64,000 nt of DNA from Cyanobacteria bacterium UBA6984 (GCA_002450015.1 DJYG01000037.1:21498-85497), one strand, 5' to 3'. Shown: positions 9,462 to 18,312, counted from the first letter of the stretch. Program-made: numbers and translations. Notes: generated from the sequence alone by a model not told the origin.

Positions 9462-10685
9462 TTAATATAATTCTTTGAGAACATCAATAACTCTATCTAA
9501 TGCGCCTTGGTTTGATTCGAATACGTTTTTGCAGTCTTCGCAGCATTTGTTATAAAAATCGTTATCAGAAAGTAATTTTCGCATATATTCTTCAAGCTCT
9601 TGGGCATTTTCAACAAGTTTCGCAGCGTTGCTTTGAGTTAATAATGCATATATATCTTTGAAATTATGAACACATTTCCCCGAAATTACAGGCTTTTCAA
9701 AAACAGTCGCCTCAAGCGGGTTATGTCCGCCTGTTTTATTAAAACTTCCGCCCATTATCGCAAAGTAACATAATGCATAAGCTTTACCTAATTCGCCCAT
9801 CGTATCAAGCATTATAATTTCTTTGTCGTCAAATTTATCTCCACAAGAACGCAAACCCCAATTTAAACCCGTTTTTTCTATTAGTTTTTTCACAGCTTCG
9901 TGTCTTTCCGGATGACGTGGTGCAACAAGAAGTTTTACGTCAGGAAATTCTTTTTTTATCTTCTCAAAAACAGGAATAATTAACTCATCTTCCGTTGAAT
10001 GTGTACTGCCTGCAATAATTATACGACCTTGTCCCAAATCAAAATCACATTCTCTGCGTGTAATATCAAATTTTAAATTACCCATTACAGATGTTGTTTC
10101 AAGATTTGCACCGATTGAAATAAGTTTTTGATTATCTTGCTCTGATTGAGTTAAAATCCTTGTATAATTTCGTAAAACAGGTTTGAAAAAGAACGACAAC
10201 TTTTTATAACTGTTATAGGTTCTGTCTGAAATTCTTCCGTTTATAATTAATAAATTTATTCCTCTGTTATTTACAAGTCTGGCAAAATTAGGCCACAGTT
10301 CTGTTTCTGCAACAATTATTGTTTTTGGATTTACTTTATTTAAAAAATGACCTACACAAAACGGAAAATCAAACGGAAAATAAGTTATAAAATCAGCAAT
10401 TTCACCTAATTTTTTCTTTGCAATTTCCTGCCCTGTCTGTGTCCCTGTGCAAACAACAATTTTGTTATCAAATGTTTCTTTTGTCTTTTTAATAAGGTTT
10501 TCTAATGCTATAACTTCACCAACAGAAACTCCGTAAAATACTATTGTATCTTTTAATTCAGGCGCATCAAAATATCCGCATTTTGTTTTAAACCCGTGTA
10601 TTAATTTTGGTTTGAAAATTCCTGCGATAAGCCAAAACGGTATGATTAAGATAAATAAAATTGTTGATAAAAAGCCATATATCAT
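9462..10685 (-). CDS. waaA: 3-deoxy-D-manno-octulosonic acid (Kdo) transferase
   Basis: Protein of 407 residues, close to the family length of about 420. An N-terminal membrane anchor (residues about 4-22) is followed by GVSVGEV, TGTQTGQEIAKK, PFDFP, ETELWPN (about 126), and GGSFNKTGGHNPLE (about 314), all hallmarks of KdtA/WaaA. The enzyme transfers Kdo from CMP-Kdo to lipid A precursor at the inner membrane, so the organism makes LPS. It faces the glycan cluster convergently. No Shine-Dalgarno sequence precedes the ATG; a CATAAT hexamer ends 6 nt upstream, suggesting a leaderless mRNA. Confidence 0.94.
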   Translation of the reverse strand: MIYGFLSTILFILIIPFWLIAGIFKPKLIHGFKTKCGYFDAPELKDTIVFYGVSVGEVIALENLIKKTKETFDNKIVVCTGTQTGQEIAKKKLGEIADFITYFPFDFPFCVGHFLNKVNPKTIIVAETELWPNFARLVNNRGINLLIINGRISDRTYNSYKKLSFFFKPVLRNYTRILTQSEQDNQKLISIGANLETTSVMGNLKFDITRRECDFDLGQGRIIIAGSTHSTEDELIIPVFEKIKKEFPDVKLLVAPRHPERHEAVKKLIEKTGLNWGLRSCGDKFDDKEIIMLDTMGELGKAYALCYFAIMGGSFNKTGGHNPLEATVFEKPVISGKCVHNFKDIYALLTQSNAAKLVENAQELEEYMRKLLSDNDFYNKCCEDCKNVFESNQGALDRVIDVLKELY

Positions 10686-10697
10686 AATATAATTATG
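10686..10697 (-). promoter_or_regulatory. candidate leaderless promoter of waaA
   Basis: On the minus strand CATAAT (10697-10692) is separated by exactly 6 nt from the waaA ATG, and no purine-rich ribosome site precedes the start. The -35 region is poor. The opposite strand carries TATAAT for the aminotransferase within the same 45 bp, so the two promoters overlap. Confidence 0.4.
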
Positions 10698-10730
10698 ATA
10701 ACATGAATATAATAAGAAAGAGGTAAATAT

Positions 10731-11873
10731 ATGAAAGACAAGAATTTTTTAATGATACCGGGACCAACTCCTGTTCCTGAAAGTGTATTGCTTGCAATGG
10801 CAAAGCATCCGATAGGACATAGAAGCAGCGAGTTTTCAAAAATTTTGGAAGAAGTTTATACAAATTTAAAATACGTATTTCAAACAAAAAATGATGTATT
10901 CATGTTTGCATCAAGCGGTACAGGTGCAATGGACGCAGCAATTTCAAATCTTGTAAACGAAGGTGATGATGTTTTATCACTCGTTTTGGGTAATTTTGGA
11001 AAACGCTGGGCAAAGATTGCCGCAGGTTATGGCGCAAATGTTGATACTATTGAAGTGAAAGCAGGAGAAGTTATAAACCCTGAAGATGTTAGAAAAAAAT
11101 TACAGGAAAAAAACTATAAAATTGTTACCTTAACACATTCTGAAACCTCAACGGGTGCTAAAAATGATGTTGAAGCTATTTGTAAAATTATTAGAGAAAC
11201 TGACGCAATTTCTGTTGTTGACGGAGTTACAAGTGTTAGTGCTATGAATGTTAAGCCTGATGAATGGGGAATTGATGTTCTTGTTTCAGGCTCTCAAAAA
11301 GGGTTTATGATTCCTCCAGGACTCGCATTTTTAACTGCAAACGAAAAAGCTTGGAAAGTTCATGAGCAATGCAAACACCCTAGTTTTTACTTTAGTTGGG
11401 ATGCACATAGAAAATCGGTAAGAGAAAACTCTACACCTTATACAGCAGCGGTAAATCTTATTTTCGCACTTCAAGAAGCCTTGAAAATGATTAAAGAAGA
11501 AGGTTTAGAAAATATTTTTGCCCGTCATGAAAGACTAGCGCTTGGCTTAAGACATTCTTTAAGAGCAATGGGACTTGAATTACTTGTAAAAGAAGATAAA
11601 AATGCAAGTTATTCAATTACTTCTGTCATTCCTCCTGAAGGAATTTCTGTTCCTGATATAAGAAGTCATTTAAACAAAGATTTTGATATTGTTGTTGCAA
11701 ACGGTCAAAATGATTTGAAAGATAAAATTTTTAGAATGGGTACTCTTGGCTTTGTTTCAGATAGAGATTTGTTAACCGCGGTTTCATCTTTAGAAACTGT
11801 TTTGGCAAGACTAGGATACAAATTTGAAGTTGGAATTGGTACAAAAACTGCTATTGAGTGGTTGAATAAATAG
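10731..11873 (+). CDS. class V aminotransferase (alanine/serine-glyoxylate type)
   Basis: Protein of 380 residues starting MIPGPTPVPESV, the classic opening of the serine/alanine-glyoxylate aminotransferase family, which in cyanobacteria is often annotated as the soluble hydrogenase 42-kDa subunit. FASSGTGAMDAAI, DGVTSVSAM and the pyridoxal-phosphate lysine in SGSQKGFMIPPG (about residue 190) are present. Likely reactions are transamination of serine or alanine with glyoxylate, or a phosphoserine aminotransferase role; the sequence alone does not decide. An AGAGG site precedes the start. A bidirectional terminator follows and separates it from the convergent ACT-domain gene. Confidence 0.85.
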   Translation: MKDKNFLMIPGPTPVPESVLLAMAKHPIGHRSSEFSKILEEVYTNLKYVFQTKNDVFMFASSGTGAMDAAISNLVNEGDDVLSLVLGNFGKRWAKIAAGYGANVDTIEVKAGEVINPEDVRKKLQEKNYKIVTLTHSETSTGAKNDVEAICKIIRETDAISVVDGVTSVSAMNVKPDEWGIDVLVSGSQKGFMIPPGLAFLTANEKAWKVHEQCKHPSFYFSWDAHRKSVRENSTPYTAAVNLIFALQEALKMIKEEGLENIFARHERLALGLRHSLRAMGLELLVKEDKNASYSITSVIPPEGISVPDIRSHLNKDFDIVVANGQNDLKDKIFRMGTLGFVSDRDLLTAVSSLETVLARLGYKFEVGIGTKTAIEWLNK

Positions 11874-11880
11874 CAAAATT

Positions 11881-11903
11881 GGGCGGTATTTTCAATACCG
11901 CCC
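11881..11903. terminator. bidirectional terminator
   Basis: GGGCGGTATT and AATACCGCCC form a perfect 10-bp stem with a 3-nt loop, with T-rich sequence on both outer sides. It lies between the convergent aminotransferase and ACT-domain genes. Confidence 0.85.
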
Positions 11904-11918
11904 AATTTTATTTTAAGT

Positions 11919-12197
11919 TTATATATTATGCATTTTATCAAAAATTTCTTTTTTCTGAATCCATATTTCCATATCCAGTTCAGTAGCTTTATCAATTAAA
12001 GCTTGTTTTAATTCTTTAAATGTTTTTGTTGTATTTGAAATATCTCCTAAAAGAAACATTACGAATTGACCTTGCATAAGTGTTTGCTTAATATCTTCTA
12101 CATTTACATTAAATTCTGCCAGTACCGTTGTAAATTTCATTACGATTCCGACCTGATCTTGACCTGAGATAGTAACTATTATTTTTTGTCCGTCCAT
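11919..12197 (-). CDS. ACT-domain protein (GcvR/UPF0237-like)
   Basis: Protein of 92 residues consisting of a single ACT-like domain: IIVTISGQDQVGIVMKFTTVLAEF followed by NVEDIKQ and FVMFLLGDI, the beta-alpha-beta pattern of the UPF0237 group. ACT domains bind amino acids as allosteric sensors. An AAGGTGA site precedes the start. It is convergent with the aminotransferase and divergent from the HD-GYP gene; a role in sensing an amino acid is inferred only from the family. Confidence 0.8.
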   Translation of the reverse strand: MDGQKIIVTISGQDQVGIVMKFTTVLAEFNVNVEDIKQTLMQGQFVMFLLGDISNTTKTFKELKQALIDKATELDMEIWIQKKEIFDKMHNI

Positions 12198-12257
12198 AAT
12201 TCACCTTGTTTAAATGTGTAACTTATGATAAAATAATAACATAAAAAGGGAGTTTGA

Positions 12258-13274
12258 ATGAAACTTTTAGTTGTAGATGATAATGCCACTAATTTAAAAA
12301 TTTTATCGATGCTTTTATCAAAAGAAGGTTATGATGTTAAGACCGCAAATTCAAAAGAAAATGCAATAGATAAAATGTCAGCATCTATCGATTTGGTAAT
12401 TATTGATGCAACAGATTTTCAAGGATACGATACTTGTAAATCAATAAAAGGTATTGACGAATATAAAAATATTCCAGTTATATTAATTTCTCGTAAATCT
12501 AACACTGATGATATTGTAAAAGCATTTGCATCAGGCGCAAGTGATTATATCTCAGCACCATTTAAACCCGAAGATGTAAAAAATCGTGTTAAAACTCAAT
12601 TGGAATTGAGAAATTTACAAAATAATGCTGAAGTTCAAAAAATTACAGATTCTCAACTTGAGCATATTTTTTCACTTGCAAAGTCTGCTCAATCAAAGGA
12701 TGATGATTCAGGTAAACATTTGGAACGTGTGAAAAAATATTGTGTGGTATTAGCAAAAGAACTTACTAAGCCAATATATAAACAAGCAATTACACCGGAA
12801 TTTATTAAAAATATTGAACTTGCAGCTCCATTACACGATATAGGAAAAGTTGGAATTCCAGATGAGATTGTTTTAAAGCCTGATAAATTAACTGAATCTG
12901 AATACGAACAAATGAAAGAACATACAGTAATTGGTTATAATATGCTAAAAGAAGTATATGACCAATTTGATGGAAATAGTTTTATAAAGATGGCAATGAA
13001 TATTGCACGTTACCATCATGAAAGATACGATGGAAAAGGTTATCCCGACGGATTAAAGAAAACAGATATTCCTCTTGAGGCTCGTATTATGGCTGTGGCT
13101 GATGTTTATGATGCACTGAGGTGCCAAAAACCTTATCATGACTCGCTTTCCCATGAAAAAAGTTTTGAAGTTATAAAAGGCGGTAGGGAACTTCAATTTG
13201 ACTATATTATGGTAAAAGCTTTAAAGAAAGTTCACCATGAGTTTGAAAGAATTTGGGACTCAATGCCTGATTAG
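12258..13274 (+). CDS. response regulator with HD-GYP phosphodiesterase domain
   Basis: Protein of 338 residues. The N-terminal receiver domain (1-120) has VVDDN, a phospho-acceptor Asp in LVIIDATDF and the conserved Lys in APFKPEDV. The C-terminal HD-GYP domain (about 150-330) has HDIGKVGIPD and HHERYDGKGYPDGL, so the metal and GYP residues are intact. Such proteins hydrolyse cyclic di-GMP (or related dinucleotides) under control of a histidine kinase. The usual DxxMP after the phospho-Asp is replaced by DATDF. No kinase is adjacent. With flagellar and pilus genes nearby, a part in the motile/sessile switch is a reasonable inference. Confidence 0.92.
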   Translation: MKLLVVDDNATNLKILSMLLSKEGYDVKTANSKENAIDKMSASIDLVIIDATDFQGYDTCKSIKGIDEYKNIPVILISRKSNTDDIVKAFASGASDYISAPFKPEDVKNRVKTQLELRNLQNNAEVQKITDSQLEHIFSLAKSAQSKDDDSGKHLERVKKYCVVLAKELTKPIYKQAITPEFIKNIELAAPLHDIGKVGIPDEIVLKPDKLTESEYEQMKEHTVIGYNMLKEVYDQFDGNSFIKMAMNIARYHHERYDGKGYPDGLKKTDIPLEARIMAVADVYDALRCQKPYHDSLSHEKSFEVIKGGRELQFDYIMVKALKKVHHEFERIWDSMPD

Positions 13275-13281
13275 TTATTTT

Positions 13282-14820
13282 TTAAACTTCTTCGTTATCT
13301 AATTTTTTAAACCAGTTTTTGTTAAATGCGTATGCAATTCGGTGTCTTTTTGCGTATTCACATAAATCTCTTTTTATTTCAGGAGCTAAAACATACATTG
13401 TTATAATATTTGGAACAGACATCGAAATCATCATTGCATCTGTTATATTAATAACAGAGCGTAAATTCATAACTGAGCCTATTATTATGAATGCGCAATA
13501 TGCTAATTGGAAAATAACAGTTCTTTTATATCCTTCACCGAATAAAAAGTTCCAAGCTTTTTGTCCGTAGTATGCCCAAGAGATTAAAGTTGATAATCCG
13601 AACAATACAACTACAACTGCCAAAATATAAGGGAAGAACGATATTACAGATGAAAATGCAGTAGATGTCATTTGAATACCTGAAATACTACCGGCTTCAA
13701 CATGATAATTGTTTGTAATAGTAATAACAAATGCTGTTAACAAGCACAATAAACCTGTTAAGAAAGGTTCTATTAATGAAACAAAGCCTTGTGATAGCGG
13801 TTCATTTGTTTTAACAGTAGCATAAGCAATCGGAGCAGAACCTGTTCCTGCTTCATTACACTGTACAGAACGTCTTAGCCCCATAATTATTGTTCCAAAT
13901 ATACCACCTGCGACAGCTTCAGGAAAAAATGCTTGTTTTACAATTATAGCTAAAGCGTGAGGAATATTTAAAATATTTGCCGCAATTACAATCAATCCTG
14001 AAATTATGTATAGCGCACACATAAAAGGTACAACTTTTTCTGTAACTTTTGCGATACCTTTTATTCCACCGACAACAATTAAACCTACAATAATAGCAAC
14101 AGTCAAACCAATAATCCAATTTTGTCCGTACAAAATACTGTTTTCTCCGCCGGTAATATTAACAATTTGCTGAGTTGCTTGGTTTATTTGAATCATATTA
14201 CCACCGGTAATACCACCAAAAATACATAACCAAGCAAATATAACAGATAATGGTTGACCAAGCCAACGTAACTTTTTACGAGTCAGACCGTGTGCCATAT
14301 AATGCATTGGACCACCTGATATTGTTCCATCAAGATTAAATCGTCTATATTTTACTGCAAGTGAGGCTTCTACAAATTTTAAAGACATTCCAAATATTGA
14401 GCCGACAAAAATCCAAAAAGCAGCGCCTGGCCCACCTAAAGAAATTGCAATTGCTACACCGGCAATACTTCCCAATCCTATTGTTCCCGATAAGGCTGTT
14501 GCTAATGCTTGGAATGAAGATACTTCTCCGTTTTCGTCACTTTGTTCAACAGGTTTTCTTAATATTTCAATTGCGTGTTTAAAACCCCATATAGCAATAC
14601 CACGCAAATAAACAGTAAAAAATATACCTGCAAACAGTATCCAAAATATGATTATAGGAACATCTGTTCCTGCAATTGAAATGGGAAAGAATATCCAACT
14701 AGCTATTTTATCAGAAATTGGAGCTACATATTTGTCAAGTGTTGCGTCAATATTATATGCATAGCATTGTTGTTGTGATGCCGCAATTAACACTAATATA
14801 GAAAACAAAAATTTATACAT
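13282..14820 (-). CDS. AGCS-family alanine/glycine:cation symporter
   Basis: Protein of 512 residues with about ten or more hydrophobic segments and AGCS motifs: FQALATALSGTIGLGSIAGVA (shared N-terminal consensus), GPGAAFWIFVGSIFGMSLKF, GTIIMGLRRSVQCNEAGTGSAP. The family takes up alanine or glycine with sodium or protons across the inner membrane. The first about 20 residues (MYKFLFSILVLIAASQQQ) look like a cleavable signal or an additional segment, which is longer than usual. An AGGA-type site is upstream. Convergent with the HD-GYP gene. Confidence 0.93.
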   Translation of the reverse strand: MYKFLFSILVLIAASQQQCYAYNIDATLDKYVAPISDKIASWIFFPISIAGTDVPIIIFWILFAGIFFTVYLRGIAIWGFKHAIEILRKPVEQSDENGEVSSFQALATALSGTIGLGSIAGVAIAISLGGPGAAFWIFVGSIFGMSLKFVEASLAVKYRRFNLDGTISGGPMHYMAHGLTRKKLRWLGQPLSVIFAWLCIFGGITGGNMIQINQATQQIVNITGGENSILYGQNWIIGLTVAIIVGLIVVGGIKGIAKVTEKVVPFMCALYIISGLIVIAANILNIPHALAIIVKQAFFPEAVAGGIFGTIIMGLRRSVQCNEAGTGSAPIAYATVKTNEPLSQGFVSLIEPFLTGLLCLLTAFVITITNNYHVEAGSISGIQMTSTAFSSVISFFPYILAVVVVLFGLSTLISWAYYGQKAWNFLFGEGYKRTVIFQLAYCAFIIIGSVMNLRSVINITDAMMISMSVPNIITMYVLAPEIKRDLCEYAKRHRIAYAFNKNWFKKLDNEEV

Positions 14821-14906
14821 TAAAATATCCTAACTTCCTGTTAAATATTAAGCAAATAGCTTGTATGCTATAATTATAGCAAAAATATATACACAACTTT
14901 TAACCT

Positions 14907-15980
14907 TTATATAATCTTTAGGATATTTTGTAAATATCTATTGGCACAATCCACGGATTTATAGGAATTAACAGTGTTGTAACAATTTTGTAATATAACT
15001 TTTATCTTTTGTTCAGGTAAGCTGAGAACTCGTTCTAAAACTCTTTTTATATCTTTAGTTGTTATATGTTTATTTGTATTATTTTTAATTAAAAACCCGT
15101 TTATTTCATCTTGTATTATTCCATCAATGCCATCATTTTTTACACCGATAGTTAAGCATCCGCTTGCCATAGCTTCTAAATAAACCATTCCAAAAGTTTC
15201 ATTAATGCTTGGAAGAACAAAAATATCTGATTGTTTCATTTTTTCTAATACTTTTGAATGTTCTAAATAACCTGTAAATTCAATGTTATCATTCGCTATT
15301 TTTATTAAATTTTTATATTCCTTTCCGTCACCAATTACAGTAAGGTGAAATTGAGGCATATCATTTACGGCAAATATAAGTTTGTCAATGTTCTTGCGAC
15401 TTATTAAATTTGCACATGTTAAAATATTTACTCTTGAAGTTTTTTCAGAAAGTTGAGGTTCAAAGTCAATACCACTTTCACACAAAAAAGTTTTGTTTTT
15501 ATATTCAGGAAAAATATTTAAAAATTTTTCTTTTAAAACTTCACTTCTACAAGCAATACCATTGGCATTTTTGTACGCTTTTTTCATTTGACTTTTAAAA
15601 TATATTGAATAAATCGGATTTGTTAAAACTTCAATATCAGAATTATGCACTGCACATATTTTTTTTCCGTGTAATTTATTGGAAAAAATTATTCCTGATG
15701 GCATGTGGGCTATAATTACATCATAATTAAGTTTTGGTAATTTTTTTGAAACATCAAATAAAAACGGCGTTATGTAATTAACATTATAAATATTGTTATA
15801 ATATCCTGTTTTATAAAATGGTTTGTGTCTTATAAATGAATTAAGCAAAAAATTAGGTTTAATAACATCAACCTGATTACCTGATTTTTGCCATTCTTGC
15901 GCAAAAGATAAAATGGTTTTCGGGGTTTTTATTTCTTTTTCTGAAACAGGATATAAATCAGTAACTAAAAGAATTTTCAT
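14907..15980 (-). CDS. glycosyltransferase family 4 (GT-B)
   Basis: Protein of 357 residues with a GT-B layout: N-terminal LLVTDLYPVSEKE, domain-linking NILTCANLISRKNIDKLI (about 188-205), GDGKEYKNL, and the C-terminal donor motif PSINETFGMVYLEAMASG (Glu-x7-Glu). It probably transfers a hexose or related sugar onto a glycan or lipid carrier. It follows the pilin gene on the same strand by 38 nt, with its own -10-like TAGAAT 6 nt before the ATG and no Shine-Dalgarno site. The substrate is unknown. Confidence 0.88.
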   Translation of the reverse strand: MKILLVTDLYPVSEKEIKTPKTILSFAQEWQKSGNQVDVIKPNFLLNSFIRHKPFYKTGYYNNIYNVNYITPFLFDVSKKLPKLNYDVIIAHMPSGIIFSNKLHGKKICAVHNSDIEVLTNPIYSIYFKSQMKKAYKNANGIACRSEVLKEKFLNIFPEYKNKTFLCESGIDFEPQLSEKTSRVNILTCANLISRKNIDKLIFAVNDMPQFHLTVIGDGKEYKNLIKIANDNIEFTGYLEHSKVLEKMKQSDIFVLPSINETFGMVYLEAMASGCLTIGVKNDGIDGIIQDEINGFLIKNNTNKHITTKDIKRVLERVLSLPEQKIKVILQNCYNTVNSYKSVDCANRYLQNILKII

Positions 15981-15992
15981 AATAAAATTCTA
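15981..15992 (-). promoter_or_regulatory. candidate leaderless promoter of GT4 gene
   Basis: On the minus strand TAGAAT (15992-15987) ends 6 nt before the ATG. There is no ribosome-binding site and no convincing -35 box. Confidence 0.35.
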
Positions 15993-16018
15993 TCACAAAT
16001 TAATATATGCATGTTTTG

Positions 16019-16720
16019 TTATTTGCAAGATGTTTTTACGCCAAATTGCAATTTTTTCCCGTCAGGGCAATTGCCGTCACTTCCAAGCTTTAAATAGTCC
16101 ATGTTATGATTTATTAAAACCCATTCTGCCGCGTGTGATGATGATAATTGATCAGGAAAAGAAGTATAAATACAGCCGACAAATGAATTATATAAACTGC
16201 AACCTATGTCATGATTAACGTGATTTTTGTCATTAATACGAAGAGTAAAAAAATCTTTTCCTGCTGTATTAGGACCTTTATTTAGTCCATCTATATCTAC
16301 AAGTATACTATAAACAGCATCATACATAAATCCAACAGTAGATCCGTCTGCTAATATTACATTATATTTTGCTGTAGTATAGCTATCACCTCCACTTGTT
16401 CCACCTTTATCAAATACTGCAGAACATTCAGTTACAGTACAAGCTTTAGAATATTTCATAAATTCAGTTATTCTATCAAACATTCTTTTTTCTTTTTTCT
16501 CTTGAGTATTATCGTTAATAAACCATTCCTCAAAAGGTCCATATACAGCTTCGGCTCTGCCAATGGCGTCTTGTAGGTTTGAATATATCTTTTGTAATTT
16601 TGCAATTTTTTCTTTTTCACCAGTCGAGGAGTTTAAGTTTGGAAGTGTTAGCGCTGCTACAACACCAATTATACCCATTACAATCAGTGTTTCTGCCAAT
16701 GTAAATGCAAAATTTTTCAT
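16019..16720 (-). CDS. type IV pilin-like / type II pseudopilin protein
   Basis: Protein of 233 residues with a prepilin N-terminus MKNFA/FTLAETLIVMGIIG: a short positively charged leader, the Glu at +5, and a hydrophobic helix to about residue 27. The residue before the cleavage point is Ala rather than the common Gly. The body contains DGSTVGFMYDA and VDIDGLNKGPNTAGKD, and the tail NMDYLKLGSDGNCPDGK ends in a Cys pair shared with two other genes here (24535 and 63280). After cleavage by the peptidase encoded at 18304 it would join a pilus or secretion filament in the envelope. An AGAGG site precedes the start. A small Xre gene diverges from it. Confidence 0.88.
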   Translation of the reverse strand: MKNFAFTLAETLIVMGIIGVVAALTLPNLNSSTGEKEKIAKLQKIYSNLQDAIGRAEAVYGPFEEWFINDNTQEKKEKRMFDRITEFMKYSKACTVTECSAVFDKGGTSGGDSYTTAKYNVILADGSTVGFMYDAVYSILVDIDGLNKGPNTAGKDFFTLRINDKNHVNHDIGCSLYNSFVGCIYTSFPDQLSSSHAAEWVLINHNMDYLKLGSDGNCPDGKKLQFGVKTSCK

Positions 16721-16749
16721 TAATCAAACCTCTTAAATTAAATATATAA

Positions 16750-16812
16750 TATCATATTAATTGATATATATATCATAAAACATGATAATAATATCATAGA
16801 ATTTGATTTTGT
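16750..16812. promoter_or_regulatory. three 21-bp operator repeats between pilin and Xre genes
   Basis: TATCAT occurs at 16750, 16771 and 16792 and TGAT(A) at 62, 83 and 104 (add 16700), so three units repeat with an exact 21-bp period. Within each unit the two elements form an inverted repeat; the middle unit is the best, TATCAT-N5-ATGATA. A 21-bp spacing places the sites on the same face of the helix, as expected for cooperative repressor binding. The Xre protein encoded immediately downstream is the obvious candidate ligand (inference). Confidence 0.6.
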
Positions 16813-16831
16813 AAAGGCATAACATATAGTT

Positions 16832-17044
16832 ATGTATGATTTAGTTTTATTAGGAAAAAAATTAAAAATTGAACGAATAAAAAACGACCTTTCGCAAGAA
16901 AAGCTTGCAGAAAAGGTTGGAGTATCAACAAGAACAATTTCATTAATAGAAAGCGGATTACAACATCCAAAATTCTTTCTTGTTGTTAAGCTGTCAGAAG
17001 TTCTGAATTTTGATATAAATATTTTATTGGACAGTAATTTATAG
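16832..17044 (+). CDS. small Xre-type helix-turn-helix regulator
   Basis: Protein of 70 residues that is essentially one HTH_3 domain: LGKKLKIERIKNDLSQEKLA, then EKVGVSTRTISLIESG as the recognition helix region. It diverges from the pilin gene at 16019, and the 112 bp between them hold three phased inverted repeats. The sequence predicts an autoregulated repressor or activator of the pilin (inference). There is no clear ribosome site; TAACAT lies 6 nt before the ATG, so this may be another leaderless gene. A second pilin/Xre pair is found at 24535-25746. Confidence 0.85.
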   Translation: MYDLVLLGKKLKIERIKNDLSQEKLAEKVGVSTRTISLIESGLQHPKFFLVVKLSEVLNFDINILLDSNL

Positions 17045-17134
17045 TCATTTCAAATATTTCATTTAAAAAGATTACCTTGTTTGCTTAATATAAAGAGTGT
17101 GTTTTTTTGTGATGAAATTTTTTAATCTATATTT

Positions 17135-17737
17135 ATGAATATAGGTAAGCCTCAATACAAAAAAATGCCTCTTGAAGAAGTTGTTATATTGGCAACGCAG
17201 AATGATTGCAGAGCGTTAGAAGAATTAATTCAAAGAGAGCAAAAGAATATTTTTGCAACTTTTACCTATTTAGCTAAAAAAACGGATAATGTATATGATT
17301 TAACTCAAGAAGCTTTAATGCGTATGGCAAAAGGGATTATAAATCTTAGAAATCCTAAAACATTTAAAAGTTGGTTAAATCATATTGTTATGAATTTATT
17401 TTACGATAATTTGCGTAAAATAAATCGTATTCCGCCGATAATTTCAATAGATGAGGAAAATGAAAACGAAAAATTTGTAACAAATCCTCAAAATTTTATT
17501 CCCGACAAAAAATGTAAACCTCTTGAAAAATGTATTTCTAATGAATTAGACCGAATGATAAAGCATGAAATGCAACAATTACCGGAACATTTTAGAGTTC
17601 CTATTGTGTTGAGAGAGCTTCAAGGGCTTTCGTATGAAGAAATTGCAGAAGTTACCAAAACGAATGTTGGGACTGTAAAATCTCGAATTTCAAGAGCAAG
17701 AAGCCGTCTGCAAGATGGACTGAAAGATTACATATAA
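17135..17737 (+). CDS. ECF-type RNA polymerase sigma factor
   Basis: Protein of 200 residues with sigma region 2 (about 20-90: VYDLTQEALMRMAKGI, FKSWLNHIVMNLFYDNLRK) and region 4 (about 135-195: LPEHFRVPIVLRELQGLSYEEIA, TVKSRISRARSRL). It lacks regions 1 and 3, as ECF factors do. An anti-sigma-like gene follows 26 nt later, giving the usual sigma/anti-sigma operon. No ribosome site is seen before the ATG at 17135; a second in-frame ATG at about 17165 also lacks good spacing. Target genes cannot be read from this window. Confidence 0.92.
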   Translation: MNIGKPQYKKMPLEEVVILATQNDCRALEELIQREQKNIFATFTYLAKKTDNVYDLTQEALMRMAKGIINLRNPKTFKSWLNHIVMNLFYDNLRKINRIPPIISIDEENENEKFVTNPQNFIPDKKCKPLEKCISNELDRMIKHEMQQLPEHFRVPIVLRELQGLSYEEIAEVTKTNVGTVKSRISRARSRLQDGLKDYI

Positions 17738-17763
17738 ATAAATTATATATAAAGGAGCAAAAA

Positions 17764-18312
17764 ATGAAAAATGAAGATTTAGCGTGTAGTCAAGTTATAG
17801 CACTGCTTTCATACTATATAGACGGAAAAACAAATTATCAGGTTACAAATTTTATACAATCTCATTTGTGTAAATGTAAATCTTGCAGAGAAAAATATGA
17901 AATTATGTCTAAAGTTTTTGAAGATTTGAATGCAGCAAAAGAAAAAATTGACAAAATTGAGCCCCAAAAAATAATACCAATATCTTCTTATAGTGAAAGT
18001 TTTAAAGAAAAAATGTCGGCATATCTCGATAGTGAATTATCTGATGATGAAATATTAAAATTTAAAAAGTATGCGATTGCTAATCCACCTGTAAGAGGTG
18101 AATTAGAAGGTATGTATAAAATAAAAAATGCATTAAACAATTCTTTCGAAAAAACAAAAAATGATTTTAAAGAAGATTTTACAAAGGATATCATTGTAAG
18201 ACTGGATATTCAAGAGGCAGTTAACGTGCAAGAACCAATATTAAAAATAGCATCAATATTTATATTTTTAATGGTATTTTTTTCTGTTGGACTTCTTGTT
18301 TTTTTAATGTAA
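17764..18312 (+). CDS. membrane-anchored zinc-finger anti-sigma factor with duplicated domain
   Basis: Protein of 182 residues. The N-terminal domain (about 1-50) carries HLCKCKSC, matching the HxxxCxxC core of zinc anti-sigma domains. A second, similar helical segment (about 78-135, MSAYLDSELSDDEI) has the same LSAYLDGEL-type opening but lacks the Cys/His ligands. A single transmembrane helix lies at about 158-180. It would hold the upstream ECF sigma factor at the inner membrane. An AAGGAG site precedes the start. Its 3' end overlaps the convergent prepilin peptidase gene by 9 nt. Confidence 0.8.
   Translation: MKNEDLACSQVIALLSYYIDGKTNYQVTNFIQSHLCKCKSCREKYEIMSKVFEDLNAAKEKIDKIEPQKIIPISSYSESFKEKMSAYLDSELSDDEILKFKKYAIANPPVRGELEGMYKIKNALNNSFEKTKNDFKEDFTKDIIVRLDIQEAVNVQEPILKIASIFIFLMVFFSVGLLVFLM

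Noticed and set aside
13919..14119. Aromatic/Cys-rich frame inside the AGCS symporter
   Set aside because: It lies on the same strand in a shifted frame of a well-conserved transporter; its composition is an artefact.
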